DNA of 64,000 nt from Allobosea sp. CS1GBMeth4 (GTDB taxonomy: Bacteria > Pseudomonadota > Alphaproteobacteria > Rhizobiales > Beijerinckiaceae). The stretch covers positions 248,001-312,000 of the forward strand of contig NZ_FYAS01000025.1 of assembly GCF_900185715.1 (NCBI RefSeq), given 5' to 3'. Below the pieces are notes generated by a model that saw only the letters and a list, made by a program, of their open reading frames with translations, had not been told where the DNA came from and did no database searches. Positions 34,399-43,256 of this stretch are shown piece after piece; position 1 is the first letter of the stretch; every line of letters starts with the position of its first letter. The position numbers and the translations under genes were made by a program.

Positions 34399-35016
34399 AT
34401 GACCGCCATGAAGCAGATCCAGGCTTCGGCGCGCGCCCAGGTCGGCAAGGGGGCCGCCCGGGAAGTTCGTCGCCAAGGCCTCACGCCCGCCGTCATCTAC
34501 GGCGGCGGCGAAGCGCCCCAGGCCATCGCGCTCGATGCCAACAAGACCCGCCTGATGATCTATGCGGGCCACTTCCTGACCACGCTGTTCGAGATCGAGG
34601 TCGACGGCAAGAAGACGCGCGTCATTCCGCGCGACTACCAGCTCGACCCGGTCAAGGACTTCCCGATCCACGTCGACTTCCTGCGTGTCGCCGCCGGCCA
34701 GACCATCAAGGTCGAGGTTCCCGTTCACGTCGTCGGCCAGGATCAGTCGCCCGGCCTGAAGAATGGCGGCACGCTGCAGATCGTCGAGCATTCGGTCGAG
34801 ATCGAAGTCGCTCCCGAGAGCATCCCCGAATTCATCGAGGTCTCGGTCGCCGGTCTCGAGGTCGGCGACACGCTGCACAGCACGGCCGTCAAGCTGCCCG
34901 CCGGCGTGACCATGACCGCCCGCGAGGACCTGACTCTCGTCACCATCGTGCCGCCGACGGTCGAGGCCGAGGAGCCTGCGGCCGGCGAGGCCGAAGGCGA
35001 AGCCGCCAAGGCCTGA
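34399..35016 (+). CDS. rplY: 50S ribosomal protein L25/general stress protein Ctc
   Basis: A 205-residue long-form L25 (Ctc type) that binds 5S rRNA. The N-terminal L25 domain reads MKQIQASARAQVGKGAAREVR and GLTPAVIYGGGEAPQAIALD; the TL5/Ctc C-terminal domain follows, with IEVAPESIPEFIEVSVAGLEVGD. A Glu/Ala-rich tail ends it. The ATG at 34399 follows AAGGA by eight bases. A terminator follows the gene, then pth, a neighbour of rplY in many bacteria. Confidence 0.96.
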   Translation: MTAMKQIQASARAQVGKGAAREVRRQGLTPAVIYGGGEAPQAIALDANKTRLMIYAGHFLTTLFEIEVDGKKTRVIPRDYQLDPVKDFPIHVDFLRVAAGQTIKVEVPVHVVGQDQSPGLKNGGTLQIVEHSVEIEVAPESIPEFIEVSVAGLEVGDTLHSTAVKLPAGVTMTAREDLTLVTIVPPTVEAEEPAAGEAEGEAAKA

Positions 35017-35048
35017 GCCTGTCCTTCGCCGCTCGGCGAAGCCAAGGG

Positions 35049-35074
35049 ACGGCCGGGCATGCCCGGCCGTTTTG
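35049..35074 (+). terminator. Rho-independent terminator of rplY
   Basis: ACGGCCGGGC and GCCCGGCCGT form a perfect 10-bp stem around AT, followed by TTTGCTTT. It lies 33 bases after the rplY stop. Confidence 0.9.
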
Positions 35075-35092
35075 CTTTGAGGATATGCTCCG

Positions 35093-35139
35093 GAGCCCGT
35101 TCCGATCAGCTTGCACCGCAAGCTGATCGGAACGGGCTC
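35093..35139. repeat. Perfect 22-bp inverted repeat
   Basis: The 22-bp arm starting GAGCCCGTTCCGATCAGC is followed, after three bases, by its exact reverse complement ending CGGAACGGGCTC. A related motif (CCGATCGGATTGA.TCAATCTGATC) follows at about 35168-35200. It lies between rplY and pth. Confidence 0.85.
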
Positions 35140-35260
35140 TAAGCAAAAAGCGAGAGACGGCTTCACCGATCGGATTGAGTCAATCTGATCGAATCAGGCT
35201 CTAAACTGCTGGAATCGATCACGTTGCCCGAATGCAGCGTGATTGCGCGGATATCGAACG

Positions 35261-35875
35261 ATGCTGATCTTCGCCGGACTCGGCAATCCAGGCCCCCGCT
35301 ATGCCCGCAATCGCCACAATATCGGCTTCATGGCGGTGGCGGCGATCGCGCGCGCCGTGCGCGCCGCGCCTTGGCGGGGCCGTTTCCAGGGCCAGGCCTG
35401 CGAGGCCGTGATCGGCGGCGAGAAGGCGCTGCTGCTGCTGCCGCAGACCTATATGAACGAGTCGGGCCGCTCGATCGGCGAGGCGGCACGCTTCTTCAAG
35501 GTCGCCCCGGCCGACGTGATCGTCTTCCATGACGAGCTCGACCTGCCGCCGGCCAAGCTGCGGGTGAAGCTCGGCGGCGGCAATGCCGGCCATAACGGCC
35601 TGCGCTCGACCACCGCCGCGATCGGCAACGATTACCGCCGGGTGCGGATGGGCATCGGCCATCCCGGCGACAAGGCTCTGGTCCACGCCTATGTGCTGAA
35701 CGATTTCGGCAAGGCCGAGGAGCCCTGGGTCGAGGACCTGTGCACCGCCTGCGCCGACAATGCCGGGCTGCTCGCCGGCCATGACGATGCCGGCTTCCAG
35801 AACAAGGTGCACCTGTTCATGGAGGCGCGCGGCCACGGCGCCGTGAAGCGCCTCGGCGAGAAGGCGACCGATTGA
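35261..35875 (+). CDS. pth: Aminoacyl-tRNA hydrolase
   Basis: A 204-residue peptidyl-tRNA hydrolase that recycles tRNA from dropped-off peptidyl-t[21 protein letters not shown] holds the catalytic His, [12 protein letters not shown] follows, [25 protein letters not shown] carries the Asp and the family signature. ATG at 35261 ([11 protein letters not shown]) is preferred over an upstream TTG. ychF follows after 67 bases; the rplY-pth-ychF order is widespread. Confidence 0.96.
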   Translation: MLIFAGLGNPGPRYARNRHNIGFMAVAAIARAVRAAPWRGRFQGQACEAVIGGEKALLLLPQTYMNESGRSIGEAARFFKVAPADVIVFHDELDLPPAKLRVKLGGGNAGHNGLRSTTAAIGNDYRRVRMGIGHPGDKALVHAYVLNDFGKAEEPWVEDLCTACADNAGLLAGHDDAGFQNKVHLFMEARGHGAVKRLGEKATD

Positions 35876-35942
35876 TCACGGGATTGTCGCACGGCGAGGG
35901 CCGGGCTATCTGCCGATCAACCTTCGAGAACGAAAGACCACC

Positions 35943-37040
35943 ATGGGCTTCAAATGCGGAATCGTCGGCCTGCCGAATGTCGGCAAGTCGACCCTGTTCA
36001 ACGCGCTGACGCAAACGGCGGCCGCCCAGGCGGCCAACTATCCCTTCTGCACGATCGAGCCGAATGTCGGCGACGTCGCGGTGCCGGACGAGCGGCTGGA
36101 GCAGCTCGCCGCGATCGCCGGCTCGAAGGAGATCATCCCGACGCGGCTGACCTTCGTCGACATCGCCGGCCTCGTCCGCGGCGCGTCGAAGGGCGAGGGC
36201 CTCGGCAACCAATTCCTCGCCAATATTCGCGAATGCGACGCGATCGCCCATGTCGTGCGCTGCTTCGAGGATAGCGACATCACCCATGTCGAGGGCAAGA
36301 TCGCGCCGATCGCCGACATCGAGACGATCGAGACCGAGCTGATGCTCGCCGATCTCGAAAGCCTGGAAAAGCGCGTCCTGCCGCTGGAGAAGAAGGCCAA
36401 GTCGGGCGACAAGGAAGCCAAGGAGGCGGTCGACCTGATGAACCGCTGCCTCGTGCTGCTGCGCGAGGGCAAGCCCGCCCGCCTCGTCCAGCTCGCCGCC
36501 GAGGAGCGCCGCGCCTTCGAGATGCTCGGCCTGCTCTCGTCGAAGCCCGTCCTCTATGTCTGCAATGTCGAGGAGGCCAGCGCCGACAAGGGCAACGCCT
36601 TCTCCGACCAGGTCAAGGCGCGGGCCGCGCAGGAGGGCGCGGTCGCCGTCGTCGTCTCGGCCAAGATCGAGAGCGAGATCGCCGTGCTGCCGGCTGCCGA
36701 CCAGAGGGACTATCTGGAAGCCGTCGGCCTCGCCGAGCCCGGCCTCAACCGCGTGATCCGCGCCGGCTATGCCCTGCTCAACCTCGTGACCTATTTCACG
36801 GTCGGGCCCAAGGAGGCCCGCGCCTGGACCATCGAGAAGGGCACCAAGGGGCCGCAGGCCGCCGGCGTGATCCATAGCGATTTCGAGAAGGGCTACATCC
36901 GCGCCGAGACCATCGCCTTCGACGACTACGTCGCGCACAAGGGCGAGAGCGGCGCGCGCGAGGCCGGCAAGTTCCGGCTCGAGGGCAAGGACTATGTCGT
37001 CGCCGATGGCGACGTGCTGCATTTCCGCTTCGCCAACTGA
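35943..37040 (+). CDS. ychF: Redox-regulated ATPase YchF (Obg-like)
   Basis: A 365-residue Obg-family P-loop protein that prefers ATP over GTP. The P-loop is GLPNVGKSTLFN, switch II is DIAGLVRGASKGEGLGN, and FIRANIRECD-like NIRECDAIAHVVRCF follows. A coiled-coil domain (residues about 130-200) and a C-terminal TGS domain (VGPKEARAWTIEKG, RAETIAFDDYV) complete it. YchF binds ribosomes and affects oxidative stress resistance. It sits after pth as in many bacteria. Confidence 0.97.
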   Translation: MGFKCGIVGLPNVGKSTLFNALTQTAAAQAANYPFCTIEPNVGDVAVPDERLEQLAAIAGSKEIIPTRLTFVDIAGLVRGASKGEGLGNQFLANIRECDAIAHVVRCFEDSDITHVEGKIAPIADIETIETELMLADLESLEKRVLPLEKKAKSGDKEAKEAVDLMNRCLVLLREGKPARLVQLAAEERRAFEMLGLLSSKPVLYVCNVEEASADKGNAFSDQVKARAAQEGAVAVVVSAKIESEIAVLPAADQRDYLEAVGLAEPGLNRVIRAGYALLNLVTYFTVGPKEARAWTIEKGTKGPQAAGVIHSDFEKGYIRAETIAFDDYVAHKGESGAREAGKFRLEGKDYVVADGDVLHFRFAN

Positions 37041-37050
37041 GCCCGCGGCA

Positions 37051-37070
37051 CCGGAGCGGACACGCTCCGG
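37051..37070 (+). terminator. Hairpin after ychF
   Basis: CCGGAGCG and CGCTCCGG form a perfect 8-bp stem around GACA, ten bases after the ychF stop. No T tract follows, so termination is only likely. Confidence 0.45.
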
Positions 37071-37156
37071 TCCTGCGCCGGCGGCTTCCGGACTGTGCGC
37101 GTTTTCGGCTCGATCGCGCGGAAGCCGGCGAGCAGAATGCGGACCCGGGCAACGAG

Positions 37157-38176
37157 ATGGGACCGATGCTCTACTTCGAGGACTTCGCCACCGGCTCCGT
37201 CTCGGACTACGGCTCGATCGCCGTGCCGCAGAGCGACATCGTCGCCTATGCGAGCCGCTTCGACGCGCAGGACTTCCACATCGATCCGGACAAGGCGAAG
37301 GCCAGCTTCGTCGGTTCGCTGATAGCCTCCGGCTGGCACAGCTGCGCCCTGCTGATGCGGCTGGTGGCGGAGGCCTTCCTCCTCGACTCCACCTCGATGG
37401 GCTCGCCGGGCGTCGAGGAGGTGAAATGGCTGCGCCCGGTACGGCCCGGCGATGTGCTCGGCCTGCGCTGGAGCGTGCTGGAGACCAAGGAATCGCGCTC
37501 CCGCCCGGAAATGGGGCTGGTGAAATTCCGCTTCGAACTGCTGAACCAGCGCGGCGAGCCGGTGGTCGAGCAGAACAACTGGGTGATGTTCGGCCGTCGC
37601 GGTTCCGGCTTCGAGGCGGCGCGCGGCGACTGGCTGAAGCACGAGGCCGCCTATGAGCCGCCGCTGGCGGCCTCCGCGGTCGAGCCCCCCGCCGGGCAGA
37701 CGGCCCCTGCCCGCTTCTTCGAGGACCTCGTCATCGGGCAGACCCATGAGCTCGGCAGCCTCGTCTTCACGCCGGAGGAGATCGTCGCCTTCGCCCGCTC
37801 CTTCGACCCGCAGCCTTTCCACATGGACGAGGAGGCCGCGCGCAGGAGCTCCTTCGGCGGCCTCTGCGCCTCGGGCTGGCACACGGCCGCCGGCTGGATG
37901 GCGGCGATGGTCAGCCACCGGCGACGCCAGGAGGCGGCGCTCGCGCCCGGCGCCGCGCCGCGGCTCGGTCCCTCGCCCGGCTTCAAGAACCTGCGCTGGC
38001 TGAAGCCGGTCTATGCCGGCGACCGCATCACCTACTACTCGGCCGTCGCCGACAAGCGCCCGAGCTTCTCGCGGCCCGAATGGGGCCTGTTCTTCCACCA
38101 CAACACCGGCGTCAACCAGAAGGGCGAGACGGTGCTGAGCTTCGATGGCTGCGTCTTCATCGAGCGCCGCAGCTGA
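37157..38176 (+). CDS. Tandem MaoC (hotdog) dehydratase-like protein
   Basis: A 339-residue protein made of two MaoC-like hotdog domains. The first, residues about 1-155, has FDAQDFHIDPDKAKASFVGS and ASGWHSCALL. The second, residues about 190-339, has FDPQPFHMDEEAARRSSFGG and ASGWHTAAGWM. Both keep the Asp and His of the hydratase 2 motif; the second matches the consensus better. The linker is Pro/Ala-rich. The family hydrates enoyl-CoA or acts on short acyl-CoAs. Two MaoC genes are often adjacent in this group of bacteria, so this looks like a fusion. It stands alone after ychF. Confidence 0.88.
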   Translation: MGPMLYFEDFATGSVSDYGSIAVPQSDIVAYASRFDAQDFHIDPDKAKASFVGSLIASGWHSCALLMRLVAEAFLLDSTSMGSPGVEEVKWLRPVRPGDVLGLRWSVLETKESRSRPEMGLVKFRFELLNQRGEPVVEQNNWVMFGRRGSGFEAARGDWLKHEAAYEPPLAASAVEPPAGQTAPARFFEDLVIGQTHELGSLVFTPEEIVAFARSFDPQPFHMDEEAARRSSFGGLCASGWHTAAGWMAAMVSHRRRQEAALAPGAAPRLGPSPGFKNLRWLKPVYAGDRITYYSAVADKRPSFSRPEWGLFFHHNTGVNQKGETVLSFDGCVFIERRS

Positions 38177-39484
38177 TCAGCCGGCGATGCGCCGGATCGC
38201 CGGCGGCGGGTCCGCCCTCTCGATGCGATCGCGGCCATTGCGCTTGGCGGCATAGAGCGCTGCGTCGGCGCTGGCATAGAGCCCGGTATCGTCCACCGGT
38301 CCCTCCGCGGCGCAGATCCCGATCGATACGGTCACGCCGGTGAGGTCGGCATGGAGCGTGCGCCACGGCACCAGGGCCAGGGCCCGGCGGATGGCGGCGG
38401 CCATCTCGTCGGCAACCCCGACCTGAACGCCGGCGAGCAGGATGCCGAACTCCTCGCCCCCGATCCGGGCTACCAGCGCCGAGGCAGGCGCCGCCTGGGC
38501 GGCGACGACATCGGCGATGGTCTTGAGGCAGCCGTCCCCGACGAGATGGCCGAAGCGATCGTTGATCGTCTTGAAGTGGTCGACGTCGATCATCATCAGC
38601 GTCAGCGGCTGCCGGCGCGCCGCCTCCTCCGCAAGGCCTGCGACGAAGCGGCGGCGATTGGCGAGTCCGGTCAGCCCGTCCGTCTCGGCGAGTTCCGCCA
38701 GGGCCGCATTGGCGCGCCGCAGCGCCTCCTGGGCTTCGAGCAGCTCGATCTGCTGACGCTTTGCGAGGGTGATGTCCGCATGCGTGAAGAAGCTGAGGCC
38801 GCCCGTGCTGTGCCGGGCGATCAGCCTGAGCCAGCGCTGACCCGGCAATTCGATCTCGAAGGGCACGCCGTCATAGCGCAGTCCGTTGCTGATCGCCGCG
38901 CGCCAGGCGCCGGCCGGCGGCGCCCCGCGCCAGCACCAGCTGATGATCTCGTCCAGAGTACGGCCGACGACCGGAGTGCCGCTCGGCAGATCGTAGAGCC
39001 GCCGGAAGGCGTTGTTGGCGGCGATCACCCGCTCCTTCGCATCGAGGATCGTCGCGCCGTCCGGAATGAAGCGCAACGCATCCATCACCGGCAGCGCCGG
39101 CTCGGCAGCGGCGTCCGCGTCGCTCTCGAACTCCTGCCGCTGCCACAGGCGCACGCGCCCGCCATCCGGGGACGGCAGCGAGAACGCCCGCAGCTTGCGG
39201 CCGTTGTGGATGAATTCGAAGGGCTGGGTCTGGTTCTCGTGCCGCGCCACGCCTTCCGCCACATGGCGTGCGATCTCGGGCATGTCCTCTGGCGGGAGAC
39301 GGTGGCGATAGAAGCGCAGCAGATTGTCGGCATAGGGTTCGCCGACATAGATCTCGCCGTCGTCCTCGGGGAAGAACTGCAGGAAGGTCCGGTTCCAGCA
39401 CAGGGTCCGCATCTGCGCATCGTATTCGCAAGCGCCGATACCGAGGGCGTCCAGCGAATCGAGCAGATAGCGCGAGAGCTTCAT
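38177..39484 (-). CDS. PAS-GGDEF diguanylate cyclase
   Basis: A 435-residue cytosolic protein. Two PAS-like regions (about 10-110 and 140-260; GIGACEYDAQMRTLCWN and GATILDAKERVIAANNAF are the visible cores) precede a coiled coil (KRQQIELLEAQEALRRANAAL) and a GGDEF domain with DGLTGLANRRRF, MMIDVDHFKTINDRFGH and IGGEEFGILL. The GGEEF form is active in known cyclases. No clear RxxD inhibitory site is seen before it. ATG at 39484 (MKLSRYLLDSL) is preferred over the longer frame. Confidence 0.92.
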   Translation of the reverse strand: MKLSRYLLDSLDALGIGACEYDAQMRTLCWNRTFLQFFPEDDGEIYVGEPYADNLLRFYRHRLPPEDMPEIARHVAEGVARHENQTQPFEFIHNGRKLRAFSLPSPDGGRVRLWQRQEFESDADAAAEPALPVMDALRFIPDGATILDAKERVIAANNAFRRLYDLPSGTPVVGRTLDEIISWCWRGAPPAGAWRAAISNGLRYDGVPFEIELPGQRWLRLIARHSTGGLSFFTHADITLAKRQQIELLEAQEALRRANAALAELAETDGLTGLANRRRFVAGLAEEAARRQPLTLMMIDVDHFKTINDRFGHLVGDGCLKTIADVVAAQAAPASALVARIGGEEFGILLAGVQVGVADEMAAAIRRALALVPWRTLHADLTGVTVSIGICAAEGPVDDTGLYASADAALYAAKRNGRDRIERADPPPAIRRIAG

Positions 39485-39536
39485 CCTTAGGTCATGCCGG
39501 AGAGCCGTTAACAACCGGTGAGATCGGTTTCCAAGA

Positions 39537-40181
39537 TCAGCCGACCTTTCCGTAACCGGCGAACTTCGCCGAGACCCGCTCCATCTCGGCTGCGTCCAGA
39601 ATGACGGGCTCAAGCCCGCTGGCGAGCAGGTCGAGATACTGCCCCGCGAGATTCTCGACCTCGGCCGCGATCGTGTGGGCGCCCGCGAGCGTCGCACCGA
39701 GCGCGATCACGCCGTGATTGGCGAGCAGCACCGCCTTGCGGCCCGCCAGCGCCGCGACCGCGTTCGCCGCCAGCTCGGGGGAACCGAAGGTGGCGTAGTC
39801 GGCGCAGCGCACATCGGCGCCGCCGCAGAGAGCGATCATGTAGTGGAAGGCCGGGATCCCGCGCCGCGCGCAGGAGAGCGCCGTGGCGCGCGGCGAATGC
39901 GTGTGGACGATCGCCTGCGCGTCCGGCCGCGCCTTGTAGATGGCGACATGGAACGGCCATTCGGACGACGGCTTGCGGCTGCCGCTCAGCACCGTCCCGT
40001 CGAGCGCGAGATGGATCAGGTCCTCGGCCTTCGTTTGCGCATAGGGCAGTCCCGACGGCGTGATCAGCAGCCCGTCGCCGAACCTCGCCGAGACATTGCC
40101 TGACTTCGACGGGCAGAAGCCGGCCTTGTCGATCGCCTGCGCGACGGCGACGATCTCTTCACGCAGTCTCAACTCGCTCAT
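39537..40181 (-). CDS. Class II aldolase, probable 5-methylthioribulose-1-phosphate aldolase (Ald2-like)
   Basis: A 214-residue zinc aldolase of the FucA/AraD family. [20 protein letters not shown] binds phosphate, EWPFH holds the catalytic Glu, and zinc ligands are the His-x-His of [10 protein letters not shown] and the His of [10 protein letters not shown]. The gene is coupled to mtnA (ATGA overlap, 40178-40181). In the DHAP shunt of Rhodospirillum rubrum and others, such an aldolase (Ald2) splits 5-methylthioribulose-1-phosphate to DHAP and methylthioacetaldehyde. That assignment rests on context; fuculose-phosphate aldolase is the alternative. Confidence 0.86.
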   Translation of the reverse strand: MSELRLREEIVAVAQAIDKAGFCPSKSGNVSARFGDGLLITPSGLPYAQTKAEDLIHLALDGTVLSGSRKPSSEWPFHVAIYKARPDAQAIVHTHSPRATALSCARRGIPAFHYMIALCGGADVRCADYATFGSPELAANAVAALAGRKAVLLANHGVIALGATLAGAHTIAAEVENLAGQYLDLLASGLEPVILDAAEMERVSAKFAGYGKVG

Positions 40182-41287
40182 GCCGCCATACCGCTCGACC
40201 GTTCGGGGAAGAGTTTCGCCAGCCCCTCGGCGCTCGCCGGCGCGATGCCGCGCTCGGTGATCAGCGCGGTGACGAGCCGCGCCGGCGTGACGTCGAAGGC
40301 CGGGTTGCGCGCCTTGCTGCCGGGCGCCGCGACCTGGAAGAAGCCGGTGCGGCCGTCCTCGCCCTGGCCGAACAGATGCGTGACCTCGCGCTCGCCGCGC
40401 TCCTCGATCGGGATCTCGGCCAGCCCGTCCCGAAGCGTCCAGTCGATCGTCGGCGAGGGCAGCGCCACATAGAACGGCACGCCGTTGTCCTTCGCTGCCA
40501 GCGCCTTGAGATAGGTGCCGATCTTGTTGGCGACGTCGCCCGTCGCGGTGGTGCGGTCGGTGCCGACGATCACCATGTCGACCGCGCCGTGCTGCATCAG
40601 ATGGCCGCCGGCATTGTCGACGATCACGGCATGCGGCACGCCATGGCTGCCGAGCTCGTAAGCCGTCAACGCCGCGCCCTGGTTGCGCGGCCGCGTCTCG
40701 TCGACGAGGACATGGACCGGGATGCCGGCATCATGCGCCAGGTAGATCGGCGCCAGCGCCGTGCCCCAGTCGACGGTGGCGAGCCAGCCGGCATTGCAAT
40801 GGGTGAGGATGTTGACCGGCTGCCCCGCTGGCTTGCGCGCCGCGATCTCGCGGATCAGGCCGAGGCCGTGCTCGCCGATGGCGCGGCAGAGCGCGACATC
40901 CTCGTCGCAGATCGCGCCCGCCTCGGCATAGGCCGCCGCGACCCGCCGGGCCTGCGGCAGATCGGCCAGGCGCCTGCGCATCCGCGCCAGCGCCCAGTGC
41001 AGGTTGACCGCCGTCGGGCGGGTGGCACCCAGCAGCGCCAGCGCCTGCTCCAGGGCGGCGTCGGAGGCGTCGGCCCGCAGCGCCAGCGCCACGCCATACG
41101 CCGCCGTCGCGCCGATCAGCGGCGCGCCGCGTACCGTCATCCGGCGGATCGCATCCGCCGCCTCATCCGCGGTCGCCAGCCTCACCGTCTCGAAGTGGAA
41201 GGGCAGCCGCGTCTGGTCGATGACGACGACGCCCCAGCCATCCGCGTCGAGCCAGATCGTCCGGTAATGGCGCCCGCCGATCCTCAT
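40178..41287 (-). CDS. mtnA: S-methyl-5-thioribose-1-phosphate isomerase
   Basis: A 369-residue enzyme converting 5-methylthioribose-1-phosphate to 5-methylthioribulose-1-phosphate in methionine or 5-deoxyribose salvage. Signatures are [18 protein letters not shown], the catalytic Cys in [32 protein letters not shown], and the Asp in [20 protein letters not shown]. Start ATG 41287 lies four bases after the apt stop; the 3' end overlaps the aldolase gene by four bases. The operon order is mtnP, apt, mtnA, aldolase. Confidence 0.95.
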   Translation of the reverse strand: MRIGGRHYRTIWLDADGWGVVVIDQTRLPFHFETVRLATADEAADAIRRMTVRGAPLIGATAAYGVALALRADASDAALEQALALLGATRPTAVNLHWALARMRRRLADLPQARRVAAAYAEAGAICDEDVALCRAIGEHGLGLIREIAARKPAGQPVNILTHCNAGWLATVDWGTALAPIYLAHDAGIPVHVLVDETRPRNQGAALTAYELGSHGVPHAVIVDNAGGHLMQHGAVDMVIVGTDRTTATGDVANKIGTYLKALAAKDNGVPFYVALPSPTIDWTLRDGLAEIPIEERGEREVTHLFGQGEDGRTGFFQVAAPGSKARNPAFDVTPARLVTALITERGIAPASAEGLAKLFPERSSGMAA

Positions 41288-41291
41288 CGCC

Positions 41292-41837
41292 TCAATGCCC
41301 GGCGAAGGCGACGAGCGTGCGCACCGGCACGCCGAGCCGCCTGATCCTGTCGGCGCCGCCGAGATCGGGCAGGTCGACGATGAAGCAGGCGGCGACGACC
41401 TCGGCCCCGAGCTGCGAGAGCAGCTTCACCGCCGCCTCGGCCGTACCGCCGGTGGCGACGAGATCGTCGACCAGCAGGACGCGCTCGCCCGGCGAGACCG
41501 CATCCTTGTGCACCTCGATCTCGTCGGAGCCGTATTCGAGCGAATAGGGCATGGCGACGGTCGCGTGCGGCAGCTTGCCCTTCTTGCGCACCGGCACGAA
41601 GCCGGCCGAGAGCTGGTGCGCCACCGCGCCGCCGAGGATGAAGCCGCGCGCCTCGATGCCGGCGATCTTGGCGATCTTCAGCCCGGCGAAGGGCTGCACC
41701 AGCTCGTCGACCGCGCGGCGGAAGGCGCGCGCGTCGCCGAGCAGTGTGGTGATGTCGCGGAACTGGATTCCCGGCGCCGGATGATCGGGGATCGTCCGGA
41801 TCGCATTCTTCAGATCGGCGAGCGCGCTGCGGTCCAT
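41292..41837 (-). CDS. apt: Adenine phosphoribosyltransferase
   Basis: A 181-residue type I phosphoribosyltransferase making AMP from adenine and PRPP. Visible motifs are [38 protein letters not shown], and the PRPP loop [14 protein letters not shown]. The ATG at 41837 ([10 protein letters not shown]) gives normal length. Its place between mtnP and mtnA fits: it would recapture the adenine that MtnP releases. A family A repeat separates it from mtnP. Confidence 0.95.
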   Translation of the reverse strand: MDRSALADLKNAIRTIPDHPAPGIQFRDITTLLGDARAFRRAVDELVQPFAGLKIAKIAGIEARGFILGGAVAHQLSAGFVPVRKKGKLPHATVAMPYSLEYGSDEIEVHKDAVSPGERVLLVDDLVATGGTAEAAVKLLSQLGAEVVAACFIVDLPDLGGADRIRRLGVPVRTLVAFAGH

Positions 41838-41901
41838 CGCGAAACGTCCATAGGCTGTGGCGGCCCGTCTTAGCGCAAGCGCTCGGCGCACGGAACCACA
41901 T

Positions 41902-42052
41902 CGTCATTCCGGGGCGGCGCGAAGCGCCGAGCCCGGAACCCATGAACACGACAGCCACCCATGAAGAGGCGGCGATCGCTATGACCTATATGGAAAATCG
42001 GTGTTCATGGGTTCCGGGCTCAGGCCTGTCGGCCTGCCCCGGAATGCCGGGG
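41902..42052. repeat. Long inverted repeat (family A) between mtnP and apt
   Basis: Left arm CGTCATTCCGGGGCGG...GAGCCCGGAACCCATGAACACGAC; right arm GTGTTCATGGGTTCCGGGCTC...GCCCCGGAATGCCGG. The best-preserved copy of the family. The arms can fold into a long stem with a roughly 50-base centre. Confidence 0.88.
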
Positions 42053-42060
42053 AGATCCGC

Positions 42061-42942
42061 TCAGCCCTGCATCTTCAGCACCCGCCCGGCCACCGCGTCG
42101 AGCTTCGCCACGAGCTCCGGATTGCGAAATTCCGGCGCGGTGACGATGGCGAAGTCGAGGGCGTTGTGCGAGCCCGCTGGGCAAGGCTCGCGCTCGCGCG
42201 GGAAGTCGGCGGCGAGCCGCGCCACCAGCCGGCGCGCCTTGTCGGCATTGGCGTGCAGCACGGCGACGACCGCGGCGACGTCGACCGGGCCATGCTCCTC
42301 GTGCCAGCAGTCATAGTCGGTCACCATGGCGACGGTGGCATAGGTGATCTCGGCCTCGCGCGCGAGCTTGGCCTCCGGCATCGCTGTCATGCCGATCAGG
42401 TCGTAGCCGAGGTTCTTATAGGTCAGCGATTCAGCCAGCGTCGAGAATTGCGGGCCCTCCATGGTGACGAGCGTGCCGCCGCGAACGAATGGCAGATCCT
42501 CCGCGACTGCCGCGGCCGCGATGCGCTCCTGCAAGGCGGGACCCACCGGATGCGCCACCGAGACATGCGCGACGCAGCCCCTGCCGAAGAAGGAGCCGGC
42601 GCGTCCGGCCGTGCGGTCGACGAACTGGTCGACCAGGACGAACAGGCCGGGATAGAGCTCGGACTTGTAGGAGCCGCAGGCCGAGAGCGAGACGAGGTCG
42701 GTCACCCCGGCGCGCTTCAGCACGTCGATATTGGCGCGGTAGTTGATCGCGTCGGGCGGGATCGCATGGCCGCGGCCGTGGCGCGGCAGGAAGACGATCT
42801 TCGTCTCTCCCATCCGCCCGATCCTGAGCACGTCGGAGGGCTCGCCCCAGGGGCTCTCGATCCGCTCCTCGCGCAAATCGGCGAGCCCCGGCAGGTCGTA
42901 AATGCCGGAGCCGCCGATGATGCCCAGAACCGCTTCAGCCAT
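42061..42942 (-). CDS. mtnP: S-methyl-5'-thioadenosine phosphorylase
   Basis: A 293-residue phosphorylase that splits methylthioadenosine (and possibly 5'-deoxyadenosine) to adenine and the 1-phosphate sugar. Signature parts are LGIIGGSGIYDLPGL, FLPRHGRGHAIPPDAINYRANI, SACGSYKSELYPG, GTLVTMEGPQFSTLAES and IGMTAMPEAKLAREAEI. It is first in the mtnP-apt-mtnA-aldolase operon. The ATG at 42942 is the only reasonable start. Confidence 0.96.
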   Translation of the reverse strand: MAEAVLGIIGGSGIYDLPGLADLREERIESPWGEPSDVLRIGRMGETKIVFLPRHGRGHAIPPDAINYRANIDVLKRAGVTDLVSLSACGSYKSELYPGLFVLVDQFVDRTAGRAGSFFGRGCVAHVSVAHPVGPALQERIAAAAVAEDLPFVRGGTLVTMEGPQFSTLAESLTYKNLGYDLIGMTAMPEAKLAREAEITYATVAMVTDYDCWHEEHGPVDVAAVVAVLHANADKARRLVARLAADFPREREPCPAGSHNALDFAIVTAPEFRNPELVAKLDAVAGRVLKMQG

Positions 42943-43045
42943 GTCGGGTCTCCGATGATTGCCGGATAAGGATCGCGATTCGTGACAGCCGTAACACGGC
43001 AGCGCACGCGATCGAACGCTGTCGTCCCGGGCCGTGGAACCATAT

Positions 43046-43192
43046 CGTCATTCTCGGGCGCCGCGCGGCGAGCCCGGAACCCAGGCACACGACGATCGCC
43101 CCTGAAGGCGCAGTAGTCGCCGTGCTGTGTTCGGCAAAGGCAGTGTTCACGGGTTCCGGGCTCAGGCGCTCGGCCAGCCCCGGAAAGACGGG
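43046..43192. repeat. Long inverted repeat (family A) copy
   Basis: CGTCATTCTCGGGCG...GAGCCCGGAACCCAGGCACACGAC and GTGTTCACGGGTTCCGGGCTC...CCCCGGAAAGACGG. It lies between mtnP and the end of the cytochrome bc1 operon. Confidence 0.85.
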
Positions 43193-43211
43193 AGAGTTCC
43201 GCGCACGAACG

Positions 43212-43237
43212 AAAAAGGGCCCCGTTTCCGGGGCCCC
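43212..43237 (-). terminator. Rho-independent terminator of the petABC operon
   Basis: GGGCCCCG and CGGGGCCC form a perfect 8-bp stem around TTTC, with five A on the plus-strand left side that give a U tract on the minus strand. It lies 20 bases beyond the petC stop. Confidence 0.92.
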
Positions 43238-43256
43238 TCTCGAACTCACGTGCCGC

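Noticed and set aside
37051..37070. Strong terminator of ychF
   Set aside because: The hairpin is perfect but has no T tract; kept only as a weak feature.
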